A stretch of 64,000 bases of DNA, taken from NCBI RefSeq assembly GCF_041893525.1, contig NZ_CP169068.1; one strand, written 5' to 3'. The translations under genes and the position numbers were made by a program. Within the stretch, counting starts at the first letter, position 1. Each line of letters opens with the position of its first letter. Origin of the DNA: Phaeobacter bryozoorum (lineage in GTDB: Bacteria > Pseudomonadota > Alphaproteobacteria > Rhodobacterales > Rhodobacteraceae). This document shows, in pieces, positions 25,956-34,829 of this stretch. The notes under the pieces are model-generated. The model ran no database searches. It saw only the letters and a program-made list of their open reading frames with translations, and was not told where the DNA came from.

Positions 25956-26139
25956 AGATGCCCACAGAGTCGTCCAGATGATCAACTCTATATTGTAGGT
26001 CAGACTGGCAGATCGACAAGGTGTTGTGGTACGATGATGATAAATTTACGCCTCCGCGCGATTTCTGCGTTGAGGATATCGGCGCGGCTGGTGTAGTCAG
26101 GCCGCCACCTTGCCACGACCGACCATAGGGATTCGCCAT

Positions 26140-28433
26140 ATGAGCCGCTTTGCCGCCCCGATTGCCGAACAGATCTGGGACATGAAATACCGTTTCAAAC
26201 AGGCCGATGGCACCCCCATCGACCAGACCGTCGAAGACAGCTGGCGCCGCATCGCCCGCGACCTGGCACGGGCTGAGACCGATCCCAAGATGTGGGAGGA
26301 CAAATTCTACGGCGCGCTTGAGGACTTCCAGTATCTGCCCGCTGGTCGGATCACCGCCGGTGCCGGCACCGCGCGGCAGGTGACCCTGTTCAACTGCTTC
26401 GTGATGGGCACCGTCCCCGACAGCATGGCTGGCATCTTCGACATGCTGAAAGAGGCCGCGCTGACCATGCAGCAGGGCGGTGGCATCGGCTATGACTTCT
26501 CCACCATCCGTCCGCGCGGCGCCGATGTGAAAGGTGTTGCCGCAGACGCCTCTGGCCCGCTCAGCTTCATGGATGTCTGGGACGCCATGTGCCGCACCAT
26601 CATGTCCGCAGGCTCGCGCCGGGGCGCGATGATGGCGACCATGCGCTGCGACCATCCCGATATCGAGGCCTTCATCACCGCGAAATCCGACCCCGCCCGC
26701 CTGCGCATGTTCAACATGTCCGTGCTGGTCACCGACCCCTTCATGGAAGCGGTAAAGGCAGATGGATCCTGGGATCTGGTTTTTGGTGACAAGGTTTATC
26801 ACACCGTCCAGGCGCGGGACCTGTGGAACAAGATCATGCAGGCGACCTATGATTACGCCGAACCCGGTGTGATCTTCATCGACCGCATCAACAAGGCCAA
26901 CAACCTGTCCTACGTGGAACAGATCGCGGCCACCAACCCCTGCGGCGAACAGCCCCTGCCCCCCTATGGCGCCTGCCTGCTTGGCTCGATCAATCTGGCG
27001 CGCCTGGTCAAGAACCCCTTCGAGAAAACTCCGAACTGGATCCGCAGGCCCTGAAAGAGCTGGTCGCCACCGCGGTGCGGATGATGGACAACGTTGTAGA
27101 CGTGTCGAAATTCCCGCTGGAGGCCCAGGCACAGGAAGCCCAGAACAAGCGCCGCATCGGTCTTGGTGTAACAGGCCTTGCCGACGCACTGCTGATGCTG
27201 GGGCTGCGCTATGGCTCGGACGAAGCCGCGCGGCAGACCGAGGATTGGCTGCACGCGATCGCCCGCGCGGCCTATCTGGCCTCGGTGGATCTGGCCAAGG
27301 AAAAAGGCGCCTTCCCGCTGTTCGATGCGGACGCCTACCTGGCGTCGGGCACCATGATGAATATGGACGAGGATGTGCGCGACGCAATCCGCGAACACGG
27401 TATCCGCAACGCGCTGCTGACCTCCATCGCACCGACCGGCACCATCTCGCTTTATGCGGGCAACGTGTCCTCGGGGATCGAACCCGTCTTTGCCTATGCC
27501 TATACCCGCAAGGTCCTGCAAAAGGACGGCAGCCGCACTGAAGAGGAAGTCGTGGATTACGCCGTGCAGATGTGGCGCGACAAATTCGGCGACAAGGAGC
27601 TGCCCGACTATTTCGTCAACGCCCAGACCCTGCCCCCCTCCGACCACGTTAAGATGCAGGCGGCGGCGCAGAAATGGATCAACTCGTCGATCTCCAAGAC
27701 CATCAACTGCCCCGAAGACATTTCCTTTGATGAGTTCAAGGACGTCTACATGCAGGCCTGGGACCTTGGTTGCAAAGGCTGCACCACCTATCGCCCCAAT
27801 GACGTAACCGGCTCAGTCCTGACCGTCAGCGAAAGCTCCGACAAGGCGCCGGGCGAAAGCGCCGATGCACCGCATCAAAGCGATATGGGCGAGAATGGCG
27901 CCGAAGTGGTCTATATGTCAGAGCCGCTGGACCGCCCGCAGTCTCTGGAAGGCCACACCTACAAGCTGAAGTGGCCGGATTCCGAGCACGCCATTTACCT
28001 CACCATCAACGACATCATCATCAACGGCCACCGCCGCCCGTTTGAGGTCTTCATCAACTCCAAGAACATGGAGCACTATGCCTGGACGCTGGCGCTGACC
28101 CGGATGATCTCGGCCGTGTTCCGCCGTGGCGGCGATGTGTCCTTTGTCGTCGAGGAGCTGAAAGCGGTCTTCGATCCGCGGGGCGGCGCCTGGGTGCAAG
28201 GCAAATACATCCCCTCCATTCTGGCGGCGATCGGCGGCGTGATTGAAACCCATATGGTGGCAACCGGCTTCATCGAAGGTGAAGGCATGGGGCTGAAATC
28301 AGATCCGCAAGCGGAAGTGGTTTCCCTCAATGCTCCACGCGGCAAACCCTGCCCCAGCTGCGGCCAATACGATCTGCAGATGGTGGAAGGCTGCATGACC
28401 TGCCGCAGCTGCGGCCACAGCAAATGCGGGTAA
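26140..28433 (+). CDS. nrdJ: AdoCbl-dependent (class II) ribonucleoside-diphosphate reductase, frameshifted as given
   Basis: NrdJ makes deoxyribonucleotides using vitamin B12 as radical source. The frame from ATG 26140 (MSRFAAPIAEQIWDMKYRF) runs to a stop at 27054, and a second frame resumes and runs to 28433. Conserved parts are on both sides: GRITAGAGTARQVTLFNCFV, GIGYDFSTIRPRGADVKG and NPCGEQPLPPYGACLLGSIN in the first; SIAPTGTISLYAGN and the C-terminal cysteine cluster CPSCGQYDLQ...CRSCGHSKCG in the second. Adding one G at about 27033 gives TPELDPQALKELVATAVRMM and rejoins the frames, so one gene of about 764 codons is intended. Likely essential, so the shift is probably a sequence error. 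Confidence 0.92.
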
Positions 28434-28521
28434 CCTGCGGCACCTGATGTCTCGACAGTCGGACGCAGCATGACCTTCGCATTCAGAGGCGCTTCCTAGC
28501 CTTCTGATGCACAGCAAATAG

Positions 28522-28552
28522 ACCACCGGGAGCCCCGCTCTCGGTGGTTTTC
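28522..28552 (+). terminator. Rho-independent terminator downstream of nrdJ
   Basis: Arms ACCACCG (28522-28528) and CGGTGGT (28542-28548), extended by GGAG/CTCT pairing, followed by TTTTCTATT. It is about 90 bases after the nrdJ stop. Confidence 0.7.
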
Positions 28553-28968
28553 TATTAGGCATACTTTCTGCAAAACACCGACTTTGTTGGAGGTTTCTTT
28601 CAGGAGAAGCAGCCTGCCTTCAACGTGGGGTTCGCCATCGGCTCCCGGGAAGAGCGAAAAAAAACTCGCTAGCTGCGCATCCGTCAGCTAGAAGAGATCA
28701 GACATGGTCAACACTCAGTTTTCGAACCGTGAGTCACGCATCCTGCCAGAAACCAATCGGCCTCCCCCTCGGTGAAACGATCGAGCCTGTGAGCGATTTC
28801 CTGTCAAGCCCCTGGAATGCCGACGAAAAGCGATGGCTCTTGGGACAAGAACCATCTTCAACGCGGCCATCAAACCACCATGGGCCTACGACAGATAGAC
28901 CGTTTTCCGCAGGGTGCAAGATGCTGAGAGTTTTGGATTTTTGGATGTCTTCACATCAAAATGTGAAA
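28553..28968. other. Gap between the nrdJ terminator and tRNA-Leu
   Basis: About 415 bases without a supportable gene. Short open frames exist on both strands but lack ribosome sites and coding character. The base composition is less GC-rich than in the flanking genes. I see no integrase gene or tRNA-end duplication that would mark an island insertion. Confidence 0.5.
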
Positions 28969-29054
28969 TGGTGCGGTCGAGAAACTCGAACTTCCACGGG
29001 TGTTACCCCACAGCGACCTCAACGCTGCGCGTCTACCAATTCCGCCACGACCGC
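28969..29054 (-). tRNA. tRNA-Leu, anticodon GAG
   Basis: An 86-base gene starting GCGGTCGTGGCGGAATTGG and ending with encoded CCA. The acceptor stem GCGGTCG pairs with CGACCGC, the discriminator is A, the D-loop is leucine-type, and the anticodon stem CAGCG/CGCTG encloses TTGAGGT (anticodon GAG at 29018-29020). The long variable arm TGGGGTAACACCC and the T-loop GTTCGAGTTTC are present. All features fit a functional class II tRNA reading CUC/CUU. Confidence 0.95.
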
Positions 29055-29147
29055 ACTGTCTTGACTTGGTGTAGCGGCGTATAGACGAGCGCGGGACGGT
29101 TGTGAAGATGCAAAATGATCATTTCTCAGGCTTTTCTGCTCGCCCGA

Positions 29148-29184
29148 AAAAGGAACGGGGGCGGATGATCATTCCGCCCCCGTT
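29148..29184 (-). terminator. Rho-independent terminator after the peptidoglycan-binding protein gene
   Basis: Perfect twelve-base arms AACGGGGGCGGA (29154-29165) and TCCGCCCCCGTT (29173-29184) around TGATCAT. On the minus strand it is followed by CCTTTTT. It closes the gene that ends at 29211 and insulates the tRNA. Confidence 0.75.
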
Positions 29185-29210
29185 GACAGGTCTGATGGTG
29201 TGAAAACCGA

Positions 29211-30884
29211 TCAGTCCGTTGAGAAACTCGGCAGCGCGGCTGCGGTGCTGGACGCCGGTACCGGTTGTGCCAATGCGCCGGTCAGGCCCGCAGCGGCGGC
29301 CTTGATCAGGGCAACTCGTTCCGGCTGTCCGGGTGCGAAGACCGGATCAACCCCGGCCTCCAGCGCGGAAACCGCTGTCTGATACCAGCCCTGTGCCTGC
29401 TCGGGCGATTTCGCAACGCCAAAGCCCTGCGCCAGGTGATGGCCGATCAGCTCGGCATAGGGACGCTGGCCGACACCAACCATGATGAGCGCCGCTCCTA
29501 GCGCCACCTCCATATTGTCACGGCGATACCCCGAGAACAGGCAGATCCCGGCGGTATTGGACAGCTGCTCGATCGACATGTTGGATTGCAGCACAAATTT
29601 CTGCACGTCGGAAATCAAGGCGTCACTGCCCGTGGTCGCCAGTTTGGCAAGATAGGGTTGAACAGCAGGCCCAAAGGCGTCGCACTGGCTGTCGACCTGT
29701 GCCTGGCTTACTCCCTGAACCTTGGCCACAAGCGCTTCGCCGGAATTGATCGCATAGGACCGGGTCAGGCAGAACTGCTCTCCCAATGCCAGCTCCGGGT
29801 CGCGCAGATTGGCAACGGTCATATAGCCACCGTTGGAACTGGTGAGCAGGCTGACCTTGCTGCAATGGCTGGTGAGCGACGCGGTGCTTGCCGCCGGTGC
29901 CGGTTGCTGGAACAGCTGAATGCCGGCCAGCCCGCCTCCGGCAGGAGCGGGTGCGGGAGCAGGCGCCGGAGCGACGGCCTGCGGCGCGGAGGCCAGCACA
30001 GTTGCTCCCGGAGCGGGTGCGGGCGCAGGGGCCGGGGTTGGCACAGCCGCCTGAACCGTGCCCGACGTCGGCTCATCCGTCATCCGGCAGACGCCCTGAT
30101 GACAGGCGAAGTTTGCCGTCGTGACGCCCCGCGCCATGAAGTCATTGCGCTGATAGCCCTGCGGCGTTGAGGCAAAGACCATGACGGAGCAATGCGACGC
30201 ACCGCACCAGAAGGAGCTGCCGGACACCGAGGTGTCGATCATGTAGTCGTTCTTGCCATCGCCGTTCAGATCCGCCAGCTGCATGAAACCCGAACGTTGC
30301 AACAGCTGTTCGGCGCTGGGATCGGCGCTGGCCGCGATTTCATCCACGGCCTGGCTGACTTCAAACGGCAGGCCGCCGTAGCTGCCATAGCCGGCTGCAC
30401 TCGCGCTGCGGGTGCCGGTCGCCTCATCCCGCCAGATCCGCAACAGCCCGCGGACGCCATTGGGGCCCTGCATCGCCTTGATCACCTGCGGGCCGCCAAT
30501 CTGAGCGCGGCTGTAGGACGACACCAGGAAATCCCGTTCATATTGTGTCAGCTGCCCGGTCGCCGGGAAACCCATATGCCCCTGATACTGCGCCACGGCG
30601 CTGCGGGATTTGCGCCCCATCACGCCATCGGGGGAGCCGGCGGGAAAGCCGAAGTAATTCAGCGCCGTCTGCGTTTCACGGTTCTGCGCCCGCGCGGGCG
30701 AATAGGTCCGTTTGCGGGTCACTGGCTGTTTGCGCGCGCGGTTTTTATGCGCTTCATTGACGATCACGCCGCCGATGATACTGCCGACCAGCGCCGCGCC
30801 AAGATTGTCGGCAACCGCCGGAGCAGCGCCGGAGGTCGCCAGAATTGATGCTGCCAATGTAGTTTTAAGAGATTTTGAGAACAT
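29211..30884 (-). CDS. Secreted peptidoglycan-binding-domain protein
   Basis: A 557-residue protein starting MFSKSLKTTLAASILATSGA (signal, cut after AVA near residue 26); ATG 30884 follows GGGGGGACG. After a glycine-rich hydrophobic patch (GAALVGSIIGGVIV) comes a PG_binding_1-like domain, residues about 70-125 (TALNYFGFPAGSPDGVMGRK, SAVAQYQGHMGFPATG). The middle holds an EF-hand-like loop DLNGDGKNDY, and a long Pro/Ala linker of APAPAPAP type leads to a C-terminal region with scattered cysteines. It probably acts in the periplasm on or near the cell wall; enzymatic activity is not evident. Confidence 0.75.
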   Translation of the reverse strand: MFSKSLKTTLAASILATSGAAPAVADNLGAALVGSIIGGVIVNEAHKNRARKQPVTRKRTYSPARAQNRETQTALNYFGFPAGSPDGVMGRKSRSAVAQYQGHMGFPATGQLTQYERDFLVSSYSRAQIGGPQVIKAMQGPNGVRGLLRIWRDEATGTRSASAAGYGSYGGLPFEVSQAVDEIAASADPSAEQLLQRSGFMQLADLNGDGKNDYMIDTSVSGSSFWCGASHCSVMVFASTPQGYQRNDFMARGVTTANFACHQGVCRMTDEPTSGTVQAAVPTPAPAPAPAPGATVLASAPQAVAPAPAPAPAPAGGGLAGIQLFQQPAPAASTASLTSHCSKVSLLTSSNGGYMTVANLRDPELALGEQFCLTRSYAINSGEALVAKVQGVSQAQVDSQCDAFGPAVQPYLAKLATTGSDALISDVQKFVLQSNMSIEQLSNTAGICLFSGYRRDNMEVALGAALIMVGVGQRPYAELIGHHLAQGFGVAKSPEQAQGWYQTAVSALEAGVDPVFAPGQPERVALIKAAAAGLTGALAQPVPASSTAAALPSFSTD

Positions 30885-31008
30885 ATTACGCGTCCCCCCC
30901 ATTGATGAATACACGCAATCACGGTAGCGCACGACCCATCACGCAGGCCAGAAAATTCCGCGCATTGCTCTATAGTGGTTACAAAAGTCATAACAAAGGA
31001 CACCGTCG

Positions 31009-31680
31009 ATGGTTGAATGGATCACCACCTCCGGCCTGACCGGCTATGACGAGGCCGTCACCTTCATGGAGGAGCGTGCGGCTGGTATTGCCGCAGGAAC
31101 CCACGAGGAATGTATCTGGCTGGTTGAACATCCCCCGCTCTATACGGCCGGCACCTCGGCGCGGCCCGACGATCTGACCGACCCCGACCGTTTCCCGGTC
31201 TACGCAAGCAAGCGCGGCGGACAATATACCTACCACGGACCCGGCCAGCGCGTGGTTTACGTCATGCTGGATGTCGCCAAACGGGGCCGCGATGTGCGCT
31301 GTTTCGTCCGCCAGATGGAGCGCTGGGTGATCCTGGCGCTCGACCGGTTCAACGTGACCGGCCATATCCGCGACGGCCGTGTCGGCGTCTGGGTGGAGCG
31401 GGACGACAAACCCCTGCGGCCCAACGGAGAGAAGACCGAGGACAAGATCGCTGCAATCGGCATCCGCCTGCGCAAATGGGTGAGCTTTCACGGCATTTCG
31501 ATCAACGTGGAGCCCGACCTCAGCCATTTTGACGGCATCGTCCCTTGCGGCATCACCGAATTTGGCGTCACCAGCCTCGTGGATCTGGGGTTGCCGGTCA
31601 CGATGACGGATGTGGATGTGGCGCTGAAGCAATGTTTCGATTTCGCCTTTGCCACAACCGATACCTGTGCCCTCGACTAG
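31009..31680 (+). CDS. lipB: Octanoyl-[ACP]:protein N-octanoyltransferase
   Basis: A 223-residue LipB, which moves octanoyl from ACP to the lipoyl domains of 2-oxo acid dehydrogenases and the glycine cleavage H protein. The family signature GGQYTYHGPGQRVVYVMLDV is intact near residue 70. The catalytic pair is visible: Lys at about 146 (DKIAAIGIRLRKW) and Cys at about 180 (GIVPCGI). The start ATG 31009 follows AAAGGACACCGTCG. LipA, which would complete lipoate synthesis, is not in the window. Confidence 0.95.
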   Translation: MVEWITTSGLTGYDEAVTFMEERAAGIAAGTHEECIWLVEHPPLYTAGTSARPDDLTDPDRFPVYASKRGGQYTYHGPGQRVVYVMLDVAKRGRDVRCFVRQMERWVILALDRFNVTGHIRDGRVGVWVERDDKPLRPNGEKTEDKIAAIGIRLRKWVSFHGISINVEPDLSHFDGIVPCGITEFGVTSLVDLGLPVTMTDVDVALKQCFDFAFATTDTCALD

Positions 31681-31709
31681 GCGTCAGCCCCCGTTGCGCG
31701 ACAGGCCGA

Positions 31710-33623
31710 TCATGACGTCATGCGCTGACGCAGGTCGTCGATCGCTGCAAACACCAGCTCCGGCTGGGCATAGAGCAGCATGGTACCGGCGCGTTTGCTG
31801 ACCCGGATCTGAAGGTTGGCGTGACCACTCCCCAGCGCGGCCTGCAATTTGTCGACCGGCGTCACGGTATCTTCTCCGCCATGCAGATAGATGGTCGGCG
31901 CGGCCTTGGCACAATGGCGCATGTCGCGCGAGCGAACCGCCAGCCGCAGATCAATTTCGTAGCCGCCGCGCCCCTGCTGCATCATCATCCTGTGGCTCTG
32001 GTCCAGAACCGCGCTCAACGCGGGGTCGGCCAAGAGTTGACGGTCCGCGCTTTCGCGGGCGATCTGGCGCGACACCAGGACCTGCGGCCCCTTTTGCCGC
32101 ACGGACCGTGACCAGCTGCGCACCACAAGCGGCAGAACCGCGCTGGCATGGACCGCGCTCAGCGCTAGCGCGCGCTGATGCCCGCGCAGGGCCCTTGCAT
32201 GTCCGATACTGGGCAATGGCAGTGTCGCGCCGATACAGACCACCCCGCCCAGCCGGTCACGCAGCCTGCGCCCGGCGGCGGCGGCAAACAGGCATCCGCT
32301 GCGATGCCCCATCAGGATGGGATTGACCAAACCCTCCGCGTCGATCAGCGCATCCAACTGGGTTACGAATAAATCAATCGGATCAGTCCCGCTCGGCAAA
32401 CTGTCCGAGCCACCATAGCCGCAGCGCAAAGGTGCCAGACACCGCAGGCCACGCGCCCGCAACTGCGGTTGCAGCCGCTGGATCGCCGCAACCCCGTCAA
32501 AGATACCATGGACAAAGATCACCGGCTGGCCGCGCTCGGCGCCAAACTGCAAATATTGTGAAGTCAGCCCGGACGCCAGGCTCAGTACGCGTTGTGGGGG
32601 TGACGCGCGACCCGCAGCTATATCGTGATCGCGAGTTGTCTGCTGCATGAGATAGGCAAGGAACCGCAGCATCTCAGGGCAGTTTGGCGCTGCAGTTTTG
32701 CTGAGCATCTGGCCCAGAAGGGCAAGTTCAGGCCCGCGTTCGGCACCGGTCCCGATGCGCAGCTCAATCCAGTCGGCCTCAATCAACAGATGACGCAGCA
32801 GCGACATTTCCTCCGGATCAAAGCCGAACCGCAATGCCACCTGATCTGCCGCCACATCCGACCAGCCGGTCGTAAGCTGTTCCACCAGAACCGCCGGTGC
32901 CGAGGGGTCCACGGCCCGTAATCGGCCGCGCCATGCAGCCATGTCAGACGGACTCGCGCCAGAAAGACCATCGACGGCGCCCAGCCTCTCCCCGCGGCCG
33001 CCCACCGCTTGGCACATCAGCAGCCGCCCCCCCTCGCCCCGCAGCAACGTAAGTGCTGGGCGCGGGCTATCCTCATCAAAAAGCGTGTGCCACAGCGGCA
33101 GCTTGGCATCCGCAACCCCGATGGCCTGAGCGATCCAGGGCGCGGTGATGCGCCCACGACTTGGCCAGTCATCACCTGCGGCCAGAATCTCCGCCTCGCG
33201 CGATACCAGCAGCCAGTTTCTCGCACCGCAGGGAAGCACTGCCTGAAGCTCTGGCCAGGATCCATGGTTCTGCGCCGCGATCAGGCGACTCCTGAGATAG
33301 ATGGCGCGGTCAAAGTGACGTCCGATCAGCGCCGCCCCGGCAAGCTCGCCTTCAGGTGACAAATGCGCCGAAAGCCCCACCCCATCAGAAGAGCCCGCAG
33401 ATCCCTGCCAGGAGCTGGCAACCGCCTTACCGGCGCCAACCGGCGTCGATCCTATCAGTGCGCTCTTGGCTTTCCCGGCGACACCATCATAGCCCGCACG
33501 GATCAGCCGGTCCCGCCAGGCGACCGCATTGGACGCGCCAAGAACAGAGCCGTAGACGGCCGCTGCCACTGTCTCGTCCGACAGCCCCCTTAGATCACCA
33601 CTATCCTCTGCCGTCTTACCCAC
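31710..33623 (-). CDS. Large protein with degenerate C-terminal alpha/beta-hydrolase domain and possible LuxR-like middle region
   Basis: A 637-residue protein from GTG 33623 (GGAGGGG upstream). Residues about 275-340 (FGFDPEEMSLLRHLL then PELALLGQMLSKTAAPNC) look like a worn LuxR-type DNA-binding region. Residues about 365-637 are an alpha/beta-hydrolase: PVIFVHGIFDGVAAI (oxyanion side), the elbow MGHRSGCLFAA, the acid strand YLHGGEDTVTP. The elbow has Arg at 441 where the nucleophile Ser belongs, and the usual GH near the end is GTMLLYAQPE, so the triad is gone apart from Asp. A regulator with a ligand-binding pseudohydrolase is one idea; the function is unknown. Confidence 0.6.
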   Translation of the reverse strand: MGKTAEDSGDLRGLSDETVAAAVYGSVLGASNAVAWRDRLIRAGYDGVAGKAKSALIGSTPVGAGKAVASSWQGSAGSSDGVGLSAHLSPEGELAGAALIGRHFDRAIYLRSRLIAAQNHGSWPELQAVLPCGARNWLLVSREAEILAAGDDWPSRGRITAPWIAQAIGVADAKLPLWHTLFDEDSPRPALTLLRGEGGRLLMCQAVGGRGERLGAVDGLSGASPSDMAAWRGRLRAVDPSAPAVLVEQLTTGWSDVAADQVALRFGFDPEEMSLLRHLLIEADWIELRIGTGAERGPELALLGQMLSKTAAPNCPEMLRFLAYLMQQTTRDHDIAAGRASPPQRVLSLASGLTSQYLQFGAERGQPVIFVHGIFDGVAAIQRLQPQLRARGLRCLAPLRCGYGGSDSLPSGTDPIDLFVTQLDALIDAEGLVNPILMGHRSGCLFAAAAGRRLRDRLGGVVCIGATLPLPSIGHARALRGHQRALALSAVHASAVLPLVVRSWSRSVRQKGPQVLVSRQIARESADRQLLADPALSAVLDQSHRMMMQQGRGGYEIDLRLAVRSRDMRHCAKAAPTIYLHGGEDTVTPVDKLQAALGSGHANLQIRVSKRAGTMLLYAQPELVFAAIDDLRQRMTS

Positions 33624-34074
33624 GGCCCCTCCTCAGCAACATACACAGGCCAAACGCCCGTCACTTTGCAAAACCATGGCGCATCTGCGCAGGTTGGTAT
33701 GAACACAACCAGCCCCGACCGATACGAGACTGCCGCAACTTTCATTTCCGGTTCCCCTTCGCCGGGCGCTGCAAAGACACCACGGGCAGGCCAGGGACAG
33801 GCCGCCATAAACATGAAACCCACATCGCTCCGCCTGGACAGCTGCGCTGCCAAGCCCCCTCCCGATATCGGTTCAGTTCTCAGTTCTTCAGGCCCTATGG
33901 CCGAGACTGCCGGGACCCTAGGATAAACGGGTCACACATATCAATATAAATTTCATCCAAAGGTAGAATAACTGGTCCGCGACTTCGCGCCTGTGCATCA
34001 GCACAGCAACACGAGCCGCGACAGGCCAGGACAGCCCGCCGGTAATCGCTTACTCTGAGAACATGCGGCCTCTA
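33624..34074. other. Gap between the pseudohydrolase gene and the HIT gene
   Basis: About 450 bases with no convincing gene. An AT-rich patch at about 33930-33975 (CATATCAATATAAATTTC) is promoter-like. Two imperfect copies of CAGGCCAGGGACAGGCCGCC lie about 236 bases apart (33787 and 34023), of unknown meaning. Confidence 0.45.
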
Positions 34075-34503
34075 TCAGGCGGCGGCGTCCACGGCCTTAC
34101 GCATTATCTCCGCATGTGCCTGCAAAACACCCGGATCGGCCATTATGCCCGGTGGTCGCACTGTATCGCCGTCGCGACGTGGCAGCACGTGGAAATGCAG
34201 ATGGAACACCTCCTGCCCACCCGCAGCCTCGTTGAACTGCTGAATGCTAATCCCTTGGGCGTCAAATGCCTGCATCGCGATCCGACCGATCTTCTGCACG
34301 GTCGCCATGACCGCCGCCAGCTGGGCCGGCGATGCGTCAAGGACATTCCGGCAGGGCGTCTTGGGGATCACCAGCATATGCCCGTCGGAGCGCGGCATGA
34401 TATCCATGAACACCAGCGTGTCATTGTCTTCGTAGACTTTGTGCGCTGGCAGTTCTCCGAGCAGAATTTTTGCGAAGATATTGTTTGGATCGTACACCGC
34501 CAC
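34075..34503 (-). CDS. HIT-family nucleotide-binding protein
   Basis: A 142-residue HINT-type protein. I chose GTG 34503 (VAVYDPNNIFAKILLGELPA), preceded by GGAGGG; the frame is open far upstream but without similarity. The histidine triad HLHFHVLPR lies near residue 100, the hallmark of nucleotide hydrolases and transferases acting on nucleoside phosphoramidates. Also present is DIMPRSDGHMLVIPK. The cellular substrate is unknown. It is divergent from ctaD with about 325 bases between starts, in which an FNR-type box sits. Confidence 0.88.
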   Translation of the reverse strand: MAVYDPNNIFAKILLGELPAHKVYEDNDTLVFMDIMPRSDGHMLVIPKTPCRNVLDASPAQLAAVMATVQKIGRIAMQAFDAQGISIQQFNEAAGGQEVFHLHFHVLPRRDGDTVRPPGIMADPGVLQAHAEIMRKAVDAAA

Positions 34504-34708
34504 TATCTGCCCTCCGTAGCTATCAACGGGAACTTGCGCGGCTATCGCCCGCTGGTCAAGCACACAAGGACCGCCCGTTCGATAAAACACGGCTAAATCC
34601 TTCCCGGACGACCCAAGGCCGGGGGGCGCTTCGCCGTGACATACGCCGGACCACGGCGCCAAAGGATCAGAAAGGCAGCCCGAAAGGGCCTGCCCGCGAC
34701 AATTATTC

Positions 34709-34722
34709 TTGATCCATATCAA
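34709..34722 (+). promoter_or_regulatory. FNR-type box upstream of ctaD
   Basis: TTGATCCATATCAA matches the FNR consensus TTGAT-N4-ATCAA exactly. Its centre is 114 bases before the ctaD start and about 212 before the HIT start. FnrL is the oxygen sensor of Rhodobacteraceae, so oxygen control of the aa3 oxidase gene is likely. The remaining 325-base gap (34504-34829) holds the promoters and no other gene. Confidence 0.6.
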
Positions 34723-34829
34723 ACTCCGCCATTGAAGGCCTGTTGCCGGCGAACTAAAACGCAGGATGAGTTTAGGCCCGCCGGGGACGGTGTTTGTTGG
34801 CCTATCGTTATGCAACAGGAGGCACCTTA

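Noticed and set aside
25983..26000. CTATATTGTAG, resembling an NrdR box upstream of nrdJ
   Set aside because: The match to the NrdR consensus is weak and only one site is seen; two are usual.
28553..29054. tRNA-Leu flanked by a gene-poor gap, a possible island integration site
   Set aside because: No integrase, no direct repeat of the tRNA end and no foreign genes nearby.
28729..29064. Open frame running into the tRNA-Leu gene
   Set aside because: It overlaps the tRNA on the opposite strand, has no motifs and no ribosome site.
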